A stretch of DNA of 64,000 nucleotides, from positions 5,659,723-5,723,722 of the forward strand of contig OZ022589.1 in the NCBI GenBank assembly GCA_963669155.1, in the 5' to 3' direction. The position numbers and the translations under genes are program-made. The notes under the pieces were generated by a model. The model had not been told where the DNA came from, did no database searches, and worked only from the letters and a program-made list of their open reading frames with translations. Source of the stretch: Arbacia lixula (taxonomy: Eukaryota > Echinodermata > Echinoidea > Arbacioida > Arbaciidae). This document shows positions 47,525 through 57,609 of the stretch, one piece after another; position 1 is the stretch's first letter, and each line of letters opens with the position of its first letter.

Positions 47525-48400
47525 AGTATTATTCCATTATTAAGAATATAGATTATGACAAGTTGTGTCTTCTCGTTACCATAGCGTTTTTCACTCCAAT
47601 AGCTGGTAATGGTCTTCACCATCATGGACTGTCTACCCCCCCCCCCCAATTTTTTACTCGGGGTCCTAAATTCACCTGGTGGCTTTAATGTGCTACTTGT
47701 CCAAAGTATCGTGCCATCGTTTGCCTAGGGACTACAGAGTATGAACATTTACGTATCCTGTCCATCTGTTTCTAGTGGTTCAAGCTCAAACAGGCGATAT
47801 TTAAGTCACTGGACATATGATTGTATCCGCTATAGCTAGGGTGTTAATGTTTCCTAATGGCTTCTCCAAATCTCATATTCTTTGTAATATTCCATTCTTG
47901 TGAATACGAAGTATGACAATTTCAATTTCCTCTCTATCTCTTGCTAGTGTTTCACACTAAAAAAAGGTAGTATTTTAGTCGCCGGACTATTTGATTATGT
48001 ACGTGTTATACAAAGTTATCACTTTCCTGGCGGCTTTTCACATGTTGCTTGTTCTACGTGATATTCCCTAGAAGGCTTTGGTGGGTGCTAAATTCGTATG
48101 TTGCTACTTCTACGTAATATTCCTTCGTTGTGAATAGAAAGCGTTACAATATCTGGTCGTTCTTATCTGTTTCTTGAGTTTTATACGCTAACAGGCAGAT
48201 ACGAGAATAGTCGCCGGACTGTTTTATGTCCATGTTACAGGTAGTATTAACTTTCCGGGCGTTTTTTTCAAGTCGCATGTTGCTTGATTTACGTAATGTT
48301 CCTTCCATGTAAAGACGAGGTATGACAACTTCCATCTCGTCCTTATCTGTTGCTGGAGTTTCATAGTATGTACTACAGGTATTTCCCGTTATAGCTTTGG
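47525..48400 (+). repeat. Degenerate satellite-like array, units ~175-230 bp
   Basis: An anchor of the type AATATTCC followed by TTGTGAAT and TATGACAA recurs near 47529, 47887, 48117 and 48295. GTCGCCGGACT recurs near 47978 and 48210, with a diverged GTCACTGGACA near 47805. TATCTGTTNCT...GAGTTT and TTTCCTGGCGGCTTTT blocks keep the same order within units. A diverged unit also fits between 47680 and 47790. No coding capacity. The family is not recognised. Confidence 0.65.
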
Positions 48401-49894
48401 TGTTAACTTGCCTTTCACAGGGGGTGCCTGGTTGCGGATATATACTGCGCCTCGGTGCAATTATAACGTAAGGGAAAACCTGGGCTTTGTCGCCAAATGG
48501 ATTCGATGTCTCGAAGCGATGTCAACCTCACACTGTCAATGACGACGATGGACGCTTTCGACCACAATCATTGACATGGGATATATATACTGTCAATGGT
48601 GGGGATTTCAAGGGACGATGTAAGTAGATGGCGCAAACGGCGCCATGTAAAATATAAAATATATGCGCCTTATTTCATATTCATCTTTTCATTATTTTGC
48701 TCTCTTTTGTGTTTTTTTTTATTTTATTGTTGTTCTTCTTCAAATCTTCCATTTTTTCATTCTTTTTTTTTTCGAGTTTTTGCGCCTTCGTCGTCCTCTT
48801 TTTTTGTTCATTTCTCTCTGTTGTGCAACTATTCCCCCTCTCTCGTTTAAATCCAAGCTTTTATTGAGTGGACAATGGGAGTTGGAGAGCACGAACGATG
48901 TGCCATGTGCAAACTATATGGCTAAGCAATAAACCTAGCACACCCATTTTCAACTCCCAAATCCGAAACCCAAAACGGGAAAAGGTTATTTTTTTCTTTT
49001 ACGGTGGGATGAAAATATATCAACACCTTCTTTCTTTGGCGTCGTTCTACGTACAAAGCCCCTCAATAATCTTTATTAACAGCGCTATACATGGATATAC
49101 CGTGTTAGCGTCAAGAGCGTCAAGAGCGTCAAGGACCACGCGCTGGTATAACACCGCCCATTCCGTCCTACCCCCACCCCTTTCCTCCCTCCTCCCCTGC
49201 TAATACCACAACTCCCACCCTCACCACAACATCACCACCCTGCCCAGACATGTGGAATACGCCCATACCTGGTGACATGAGATCCATCAAGCAGTGAATT
49301 CCATTTCTTGTCATCCAAATGGCCGGACGTGATGGTAATCATCGTTCCAGCTGCGTTATAAACCCTTCCTGTGCCAGTTAAAATGCGGATCAATGGAATT
49401 TATGTACATTACTAGTGATCAATTCACACATAAAGAATTCACTCCTAAACCGAGGAAGTCTGCAAACCGTTCGAGACAAGTGCATTCATAACTCTGTGTC
49501 GGAATGCAGTGCTTTTCTCACGATTGTGCGTGTCTTACAACGAGAGTGAGGTGGTAGTGTTATTGACTGTAGGGCTGTGGTGATGCTAGCATTGATGGTC
49601 CGGAGTGGTGTTATGCAAAGTAAGACTCTCCCTCCCAATATTTATGTTGTATTCCATGCTGACACTCTTATAGACAAATTGTCATTAAAACTCAATCAAT
49701 AAGTACAATACCTTTATACATCCGTCATGGGAAATTAACATGCGCTTCATGAAAGGAGGTACTTCGTAGCAACATTTTCCTAAATGGATACACATGGAAC
49801 TGATTAAAATGATGGTTGTTATTGTTGGTTTTGGTGGTGAAAGTGGTGGATTGCTGCTTCATATTGCCACTTTACATAGCGACAATTTACTTCC
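48401..49894. other. Unassigned stretch
   Basis: No gene recognised. A 9-base tandem triplet, AGCGTCAAG, lies at 49107-49133. T-rich sequence between 48670 and 48820 produces artefactual hydrophobic frames. Confidence 0.3.
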
Positions 49895-49898
49895 TTAA

Positions 49899-49975
49899 CT
49901 CTTTGTTTGCCAGACTAGACGGCGCGCCATGAGATTTGTGTGCATTAATTGTAAATAAATTCACATGAGAAATAG
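49899..49975 (+). mobile_element. Partial MITE family M1 copy
   Basis: TTAA (49895-49898) then CTCTTTGTTTGCCAG and the body TTTGTGTGCATTAATTGTAA. Right end not identifiable. Confidence 0.55.
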
Positions 49976-52900
49976 TCAATAGGTTGGTTAAGAATAGCAA
50001 GAACGACAATCGTCATCGTTGTCATAACGACGACCTTTTTTCTAACTCATAGCTGTGAAAATAATTCATATTGTAATGTCAAGATGTGGTAAAAACTTGG
50101 TACAGTCATGGATAATTTTAATGGAAAACTTCAGTTCAAAATATGCAATGAAATGATATTAATGCAGCATCTGTCTGGCTCGTCTATGACCATAAACGCC
50201 ATACTAACAGACAGAACTGGGGCGAATGTAAGAGGGAAAATTAAATTCACCCCTGCTTGAATCCTCCCACCCCATCAATCAAAATGCCAGGAAATGCACT
50301 CGTTTCTAAACGAGTTTTATTTTTCCTGCATCTGCGTCATAATTTTATGTTAGACATAACGCAAAGAATTGCTTTCAGCCGTGTGTGAAGGTTGCTGAAT
50401 ATGTAGGGGATGGAGATGAAGAGAATATGATAATGGAGTCGTGTTCTTTGTTTGTAGCAGGAAAGTGGATTTCCATATTTTTGAAGGGGAAAGGGCATTG
50501 CCTTTGAGTTTAGGATCGTGGTAGTAAGTTTAGGAAATCTCTAGAACATTATAGATACGCAGCCCTCCCCCCTCCTCACCTACACTCACCAATCCTATCG
50601 TCTGTTATCTGGCGAACCTTGGAGTAATTATAATGTATGTTCGAGTGTTGGGGAATCGTGATGGAAATAGTCAGAGGGAGAGAGATAGACAAAGTAGGAG
50701 TTCTAGGGAAAGTGCTTCACGAGGGACTATTCAATCATGTTGGGGCGAAGCTCGATTGGGCGAGTTCGAGAGTCTCGCTATTATGTTTCGTTGCGGTCAC
50801 GCGAAAACAACGTGCTCTTTCATTGTGTTCATCTTGTTGTCTTGAGAGGAAATTCAAGCAAATCATGGGCAAGCCTCTCAAAACATCCTCTCCAGCTTCC
50901 AAATACATGTGAAGTGTGTAAGTACTAATTTGGTTGAAACACAACCGCACAGTGTGTTGTTTTTGTACCTTGTTTGGAATCCAATTCATATACAGACTTT
51001 GAATATGCTCCATGATGGCTCAAATTTGTCACGTATACAATCCATACAATCTGTTACAAATTGCAGGACATTGCTGTGCATGTACATGTAGTGTGTTAAT
51101 TTTTTATTGCGTTGATCAATTCCTACGATAACCTGACTTTGATTTGTATTTTACGATCACAAGTGTATCAATTTATCACTTTATAAAGGGGAACAAAGAT
51201 GGGGGCGAAATTACTTTACATACAGAAAACGCGTTATTCTGTTGTTTGATAACGGACTAGGATATGAATTACTGTGATTTTAACTTTCTAAATTGAATGC
51301 AATAATGCGATAATAACACTTCACATTAGTAACAAGTTAAGGTTAAAATATAGCTCTTAAAATGATTACAGGCCGTATGTAATAATGACATAGCTATTCT
51401 GCTGTCATAAATTTAACCCCTATTCATTTTCATTTACTTTAGCGACATCGTATTGGTGTTTGGGGGAAGATCAATAAGTTTGGATTAATAAAAAACATCA
51501 GGATTATGATAATAAGGATACTAATAATAATTTATTATAATTATGACTACTATACTGATAGTACAAACTATATTGATGATTAGAATACAAATGATATGGA
51601 TTTTAATAAGAATGACGATTCACATTTTGGTTTTACCACATGTTTAAAGTTCTTACTCCGGTATGGATACTAATTATGTCATTGTGAACAAAAACGCGTG
51701 CCGATCTAATAAATTCCTAAACATGGTCTCGTATTAGACTAGAGCACTGAATAGGATTGACTGGTAAGCTATTGAGACACTACTCGCCTCAATTTCTGTC
51801 ATTAATATCTACATTCTTGAACAATCTGACAACGACAGGCTCTCGACTTGGCTAGTGATGAATTGCTGAATGATACACGCCAGTTATAAACATTAAAGCC
51901 TCTTTGCGAAAATGTGGCAATATTGCAGAAACAAGATGCGTAGAAATTAAAGATATTGAAAAAGATCAAGGTTCCCTCAAAACATCACGACAATGAACGA
52001 CAAAGAAGGCATTCTGCTGATTACATTATTCACCTGCCCCAAGGTGTCCGAAATCTGTTTTGAAGATCCCGCAGCACTTGCATTATTTATTAAAGGTCAT
52101 TGAAGTGAATTATTAACCTGTGCAGTTTGAGCTCGTGCCGCCGATTATGCTAAGAGCAGGCGAAGAGCAAATCTGGCCATCAACTCAGTCGGCGGTTATA
52201 TCCATTACCCGGAGACAGTTACTCAATTATACTCTGACCATCTTTGTCTTTAGTTTTTTCTTTTCTTACATTTCTGCTTGTGATGTGCTTCACCGATGCT
52301 CCAGGGCGATGGTAACAACCGACGAATGCCAGTCGACAAAAGGATGATGTTGATGCAACGCATAGGAAATGATAATATAGAACGTTGCCTTTGCTCACAG
52401 CTGATCAAATAGCGTTGTCTAGAACTGAATGGCCGGCAGATATCACGGGGCTGAAAGTAAAAATGATGATGCGATCCCGATACACATGGTATCGATCGAG
52501 CCCACATTTCGAGGGGGTTTGCTCGCTTTTCTGCACATGGCGTATCGCTAGAAGCATTTCGGATAAGCGATATATTTGTCATGCATTATGTGTACTGCCT
52601 GGGGAGAGGGTTGGAGTGATCTACATTTCAGGAAGCAAGAGGGAATTAGGGAGAGCATGGGATGGATAGAAATACAGGTGAGAGGGAGAAATAGAAGCAG
52701 AGAGATGATAACCCTCGGTTCTAATATAGTTTACGTAAGCACTATAATCTCCTCAGCTGGTGCCGTTAGCCTAACTGACCTATATCGTTCATCCTTCCTG
52801 ATCCCAGCCTGTATAAATATGGGAGAGGAGACAGACAATGAGATTTTGCTCCCAGAAATGTATTACGAAGACTTAAACGTGTTCCGAATTGACTTTGTGT

Positions 52901-53090
52901 CGTATATTAGCACCACATTAATGGCCTTCGGATTATGCAAATTATAACGGAAGATAAATAGGATGGGTAATAACTACATAGAAAAATCAACAGCAGGGGA
53001 AAGGACGAACGAATTACCGAGAAGGCATGAAAAGGGGCACGTGGCACAGAAGTATATAGATGGGGATGAAAGTGTGAAATAAAGGCGAGC
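49976..53090. other. Long unassigned stretch
   Basis: No gene, RNA gene or transposon recognised in 3.1 kb. GGGCGATGGTAACAACC near 52306 loosely resembles half an RFX site. Open frames at 50633-51013 overlap on both strands without domain support, and those at 52385-52947 are likewise unsupported. Confidence 0.35.
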
Positions 53091-53099
53091 TAAGAGTCA

Positions 53100-53312
53100 G
53101 TAAATCAAGGAGGGGAAGAGAGGGCAGAGATAAAGACAGAGTGACAGCATATATGCATGTAAATAGAGAGGGGGGATACAGAGAGAGAAAGAGAGAGAGA
53201 CAGGGAGAGAGAAGAAGTGGGCAGGATGATACGAAAGAGAGACGGATGTGGAAGACAGGGCAGAGATAAAGACAGGGAGACAGCACATGCATACAGATAG
53301 AGAGGGGGATAC

Positions 53313-53357
<45 letters not shown>

Positions 53358-53512
53358 CAGAGACAGAGAGAAGCAGACAGACAGAGAGAGAGACGGATGT
53401 CGAAGAGACAGAAAGAGATAAACGGGATGGGGAAGAGACAACAATAGAGAGAGGGATAAGGACGAACAAGGAAAGAGAGGGAGAGACAGATTTATGTAAG
53501 AGAGAGGGATAG
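53100..53512 (+). repeat. GA-rich tandem repeat with 136-bp higher-order period
   Basis: AGGGCAGAGATAAAGACAG occurs at 53121 and again at 53257; both are followed by GACAGCA, an ATGCAT-type stretch and ATAGAGAGGGGG. GAGACGGATGT also recurs (53240 and 53390). Pure (GA)n lies at about 53315-53348. The minus strand gives Leu/Ser-rich pseudo-proteins. Confidence 0.8.
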
Positions 53513-54091
53513 CGTCTCGCGTACAATGATTTTCTCATTAATCTAAACCCAGCAAAGACAGAAACATACGGAGCATGTTGTTTTTAATAAGCGGAGCAAC
53601 TCATAAATCCAAGGAGAGACTACATGAATTTTATTATAAGCAATACGTGCTTACGAGATAAATAAAATATAAACAAGCCATAAACAAGAACAAATCTAAA
53701 TATAGGAAGGATATACACATTCATGTTCAGTTGTATGCGTGTCACAGCGTAATATAAGTACAAAGGTATGTGTTTCATTTCAATGTGTCTTCACTTGTTT
53801 ATTTTTTTATGTGTGTATTACATTGACCATTTCAAAGGCATTGCGTTATCAAAGTTGCGGAACATTTCTATTCCCGAATGTGACCTATTATTTTTCGATC
53901 ACAGCATGCTCGTATATCTACTCTTTTCTTCTTTTTGTTCTTCATATTCACTCTGTTCATTTCAATGTGGTTCAAAAAATCTTTCTGCTCAAATTCGAGA
54001 CTTGTCTACTGGATAGTGACGCAACAGATGGGTCCTACGGGTTAATGTTCAAGTCCGATTAAGCTACATCTTTAAAGGCCTGCAGTATCCC
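53513..54091. other. Unassigned sequence
   Basis: No gene recognised. Two overlapping frames at 53739-54062 are hydrophobic but without family features. Confidence 0.25.
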
Positions 54092-54095
54092 TTAA

Positions 54096-54150
54096 CCCTT
54101 TTGTGTCAATGATGCATTCTGCTAAAAGTACTACACACAAATCCCAATAG
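54096..54150 (+). mobile_element. Possible remnant of MITE family M1
   Basis: TTAA (54092-54095) then CCCTTTTGTGTCAAT and a body with ACACACAAATCCC on the plus strand. Only the left end resembles the family. Confidence 0.35.
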
Positions 54151-55236
54151 AACGTCAAAAGAACATTGCTATACACAATCTGTCAGACTTAGACTACGCA
54201 CTGAGACGCATATTCCCTCTCTCTCTTTATGCATACACATATCTCTCTATATATTTTTCTGTCCCTCTCTACCTCTATTAGCAGGTATAATGACCACAAT
54301 GATGGAACAAGTACTGAGCACGCGTTTCAAGACAACGTATTTTCAGCTAGAAAGAACAACGGCCAAAAAAGCCACAAGCATATTACACTAGACATAAGGC
54401 AGTCTGGTATGGGGTTCACAATACTACATTTCCATGGACGAAACCAACCATATAATATACTATTCTTGCAGGAGTGGAAATAAGAGTTGTTATACTTTTG
54501 AAGCCATGTGTACCGCACAGATTTGATTAGTAAGCTACATATTGCAATACCCCGTACAAAGCAATTCCACATGCCAATGTCAATAATACAGCATCGCGCA
54601 GACGATTTGAGCTGAACTTTACGAATGCAAAGACGAATGTTGAAGGACGAAATACAATTCAAAGGGATGCCTTCTTTCCCAGAAACTTGATTAAACATGT
54701 CATATGCATTTTACGGTAAACGTTGAGTATAAAAGCAATACGAAACATACAGCACAATTCTGAAAAAAAAAATATATGCGTAGTAGTTAATTTCCTGCAA
54801 CGAATCGGAGTTGCCGTTTTGCGGCTATCGCAGGGTAGTTTGTGCGGTGTCAGATAACACCAGCTTGTGCCGCTGTGGTAATTTTATCAGTCCCTTTTGT
54901 TTTGACTATTTAATGTGATTTGATATTGCCACGAACATTTCAAATCAAATTGTCATTTGATTCCAATTGCATGACGCATAGATGTCACGTGGTGCGGATA
55001 TGTATTGTATTGTAGGCTTGTAAATATTGTATCGATACTATATTTACGATATCGCTTTCGATGTGGGAATACATGCTCGTTATTACGATAAAACATTTCT
55101 AATTCTCAACCTAATCATTTTCTTGATCAAGCGTTGAGATGTTTACGAACAAACACGGCATTGTTTGCGTGTGTTTGGATGCATGGTGTGTCGGGCAGAT
55201 CTGGGGTGAAATATACTCCACCAATACCGTACATCA
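54151..55236. other. Unassigned sequence
   Basis: AT-rich with no gene recognised. Opposing open frames at 54229-54483 and 54327-54698 have no domain support. Confidence 0.3.
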
Positions 55237-55240
55237 TTAA

Positions 55241-55604
55241 AGGGCATATACTGTACTGGGAAGGCAAAAAAGCCTTCAAAAGGTAATTGTTAGCAATCTT
55301 CTTGCCAATGGTCTTAAATTCATGTATTGTCCATTTTAGACGTTTGCTGAAATTTATTTGCCCTCAAATGATCCATATTTGGAGTAATTAATGATTAATG
55401 ATTAAATCCTCAAAATGTTCGGCCCGAACATTTTGAGGATTTGTGATTTAATCACTCATTACTCAAAATGTAGATTATTTGAGGGCAAATAAATTTCAGC
55501 AAACTTCTAAAATGGACAATACATGAATTTAAGACCAATGACAAGAAGATTGCTCATAATTACCTTTTGAAGTCTTATTGCCTTCCCAGTACAGTATATG
55601 CCCT
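55241..55604. mobile_element. Full palindromic TTAA element P1, copy 1 (364 bp)
   Basis: TTAA stands at both edges (55237-55240, 55605-55608). The two 182-base halves are near-perfect reverse complements about the C at 55423, with CCTCAAAATGTTCGG and its complement at the core and AGGGCATATACTGTACTGGG at the ends. A transcript would fold into one long hairpin. No coding capacity. TTAA sites suggest piggyBac-type mobilisation, but because the edge reads TTAAAGGG, a TA duplication is equally possible. Confidence 0.85.
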
Positions 55605-55845
55605 TTAAAATCATTTTAACGATGAAGGATAGTCTGAGTCGTGTTAGTATGTTTGTAGGTATGTCGTTTCAGAATACATAATGATTTAAGAAGAGAAAGT
55701 GTGAAATTATCCTGAAATTGTTACCCGTGTGTTGACATACATCTTTAACCAATTGCTCAAGATTTGATTTTCATGCTTCGTATACCCTGATCCAGTAAGT
55801 ATGTAATTACTATGGAACTGCAGTTACCTCAACAGTGTTGCTTAA

Positions 55846-56098
55846 AGGGCATATACTGTACTGGGAAGGCAAAAAAGCCTTCAAAATGTAATTGTTAGCA
55901 ATTTTTTTGCCAATGGTCTTAAATTCATGTATTGTCTATTTTAGAAGCTTGCTGAAAGTTATTTGCCCTCAAATGATCTACATTTGTATTAATGAGTGAT
56001 TAAATCACAAATCCTCAAAATGTTCGGCCCGAACATTTTGAGGATTTAATCATTAATCATTAATTACTCCATATGTGGATCATTTGAGGGCAGATAAC
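55846..56098. mobile_element. Palindromic element P1, copy 2 (right end missing)
   Basis: Starts after TTAA (55842-55845) with the same AGGGCATATACTG end. The core palindrome is centred at 56028, again 182 bases from the start. The distinguishing spacer sequences next to the core are swapped relative to copy 1, so this copy lies in the opposite orientation. Similarity stops near GGGCAGATAA at about 56098. Confidence 0.8.
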
Positions 56099-56663
56099 GT
56101 ATATGTGATATAATATTGCCACCAAAAATGCCAATGAAACATTATCTAACACTGTGTATTTATAACACTAATGATCGTAGTTTGGCATGATTTACTCTAT
56201 TTCGGACACATCGCTATCTGAAGTAGATGTGGAGATAGCTAAGCCTTCCTATGACGCCGGTGAGCTTCTATATGGGATTTCCGTGTATTATTGATGTAAG
56301 CTTGCGGATATGGTCAATGTGGAGCAGATGCATCCATTTATCATTTGCATTTATAGTCGCACGTCTTATGTATAGCATTTATACAAAAAGCAAGGGTTCC
56401 ATAAAGACATGCGTGGCTTGGTTTACGCTACACATCTCCACACGTTAAACTGTTATCTGGTTGACAATCTGTTTGCTATATGCGATCTATATGTATGACC
56501 AATCAATGCCGTGTAAAGTGTTGCCCACCTTTTTGTGTGTAACCAATAGATTTTGCTCCGATTCACAGCATTTCCCAATACCCGTCAGATAGATATCGAA
56601 ATATGACTGATCTCAACTACTTCATGATTTGGTACGATATCATAGCTATTATACAGTTTGTCT
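56099..56663. other. Unassigned sequence between P1 copies
   Basis: No gene recognised. An open frame at 56251-56448 is unsupported. Confidence 0.25.
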
Positions 56664-56667
56664 TTAA

Positions 56668-56870
56668 AGGGAATATACTGTACCGCATGGAAAGACAAAA
56701 AGCCTTCAAAAGAGTGATCGTGAGCAATCTTCTTAGCAATGATCTGAAATTCATGTTTGTCCATTTTAGAAGCTTGTTGAAAGTTTCCTGCCCTCAAATC
56801 ATCCACTTTTGAAGTAATTAACCTCAACTCTAACCCTAGGTTTTTGTCTTCCCAGTACAGTATATTCCCT
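56668..56870. mobile_element. Palindromic element P1, copy 3 (internally deleted, 203 bp)
   Basis: TTAA at 56664-56667 and 56871-56874. The left arm is present to about GAAGTAATTA, the core is missing, and only about 40 bases of the right arm remain (GTCTTCCCAGTACAGTATAT). An open frame over it on the minus strand (56585-56893) is an artefact of the element. Confidence 0.75.
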
Positions 56871-56903
56871 TTAAGTAATAATCTTATGGACAAGTCCCTC
56901 TCA

Positions 56904-57318
56904 ATTGGTTGGTTGGTTGGTTGGTTTATTCATTTCATTAAAAACATATTTACAAGATAAACAACATATATTCATAACACACGCGAAATAATCAAACATG
57001 AAGTAAATATAGCCATAATATAACAAAGTGAAATGAAGAGAACTTCATAGAAAGGCCGTGAGGCCTTGTGGGGGAAAAAGTCCTCGAACATAATATAATA
57101 ATAATAGGGCACAAAAGATATCATTTAACTACTCATTCACACAAAAGGATACTTAAATAAGACATACAGAAGATCAATATTTATGTAATAAGTAAGTTTT
57201 CAACATTTTCTTAAACATTTGTAACGAAAAGCAGGTACGAATGTTAATAGGTAGTGAATTCCAAACTTCGGGGAGATTATATCTTACTGATTTTTTGGCA
57301 AAGGTAGTTTTTAGTTTG
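56904..57318 (-). mobile_element. 5'-truncated LINE 3' end with (CCAA)n tail
   Basis: On the minus strand a short RT C-terminus is followed by about 250 bases of 3' UTR, TGAAATGAATAAA and then (CCAA)5. The UTR contains TTCCCCCACAAGGC, resembling the CCCCCACAAGC block of family L-A. Microsatellite tails are typical of CR1/L2-like LINEs. A 16-base tandem duplication (57319-57334, 57335-57350) sits exactly at the 5' breakpoint. Confidence 0.8.
57174..57318 (-). CDS. Extreme C-terminus of LINE reverse transcriptase protein (fragment)
   Basis: The frame ends KLKTTFAKKSVRYNLP, EVWNSLPINIRTCFSLQMFK, KMLKTYLLHKY. The WNSLPINIR...FKKMLKTYLL pattern is the usual end of CR1/Jockey/RTE-type RT proteins. 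Upstream residues (from an ATG at 57410) come from the 16-base duplication and flanking DNA. The rest of the enzyme is absent, so it is non-functional. Confidence 0.7.
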
Positions 57319-57350
57319 AACAAATGCAAAAAGCAACAAATGCAAAAAGC
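57319..57350. repeat. 16-bp exact tandem duplication at LINE 5' junction
   Basis: AACAAATGCAAAAAGC twice in a row, directly where the LINE similarity ends. Confidence 0.8.
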
Positions 57351-57609
57351 AATTATATATGAGAGTGTGATAATAACCATGATTTCCGTGTCATGAGAAT
57401 TCCCTTTCATTATTCAAATTCGCGAAATATCTTGACTCTTAAATTGTCGCATTTATAATCTTGAAATGTATATCTCTCTTATCTGCTTTTACTACAAATT
57501 AATACCCACGTATTCACATATGTATGTCTGCTCACGTAATACGTTGCTTGAAAACATTGAAGGAAAGAAGCAACACAAAAATAATTTCACAAGCATATGT
57601 TGACAGGTG
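57351..57609. other. Unassigned sequence between two LINE insertions
   Basis: No gene or repeat recognised. Confidence 0.25.

Noticed and set aside
53014-53538. 174-codon Leu/Ser-rich minus-strand frame
   Set aside because: Artefact of the GA-rich tandem repeat.
56585-56893. 102-codon minus-strand frame
   Set aside because: Lies over palindromic element P1 copy 3 and its flanks; no domain.
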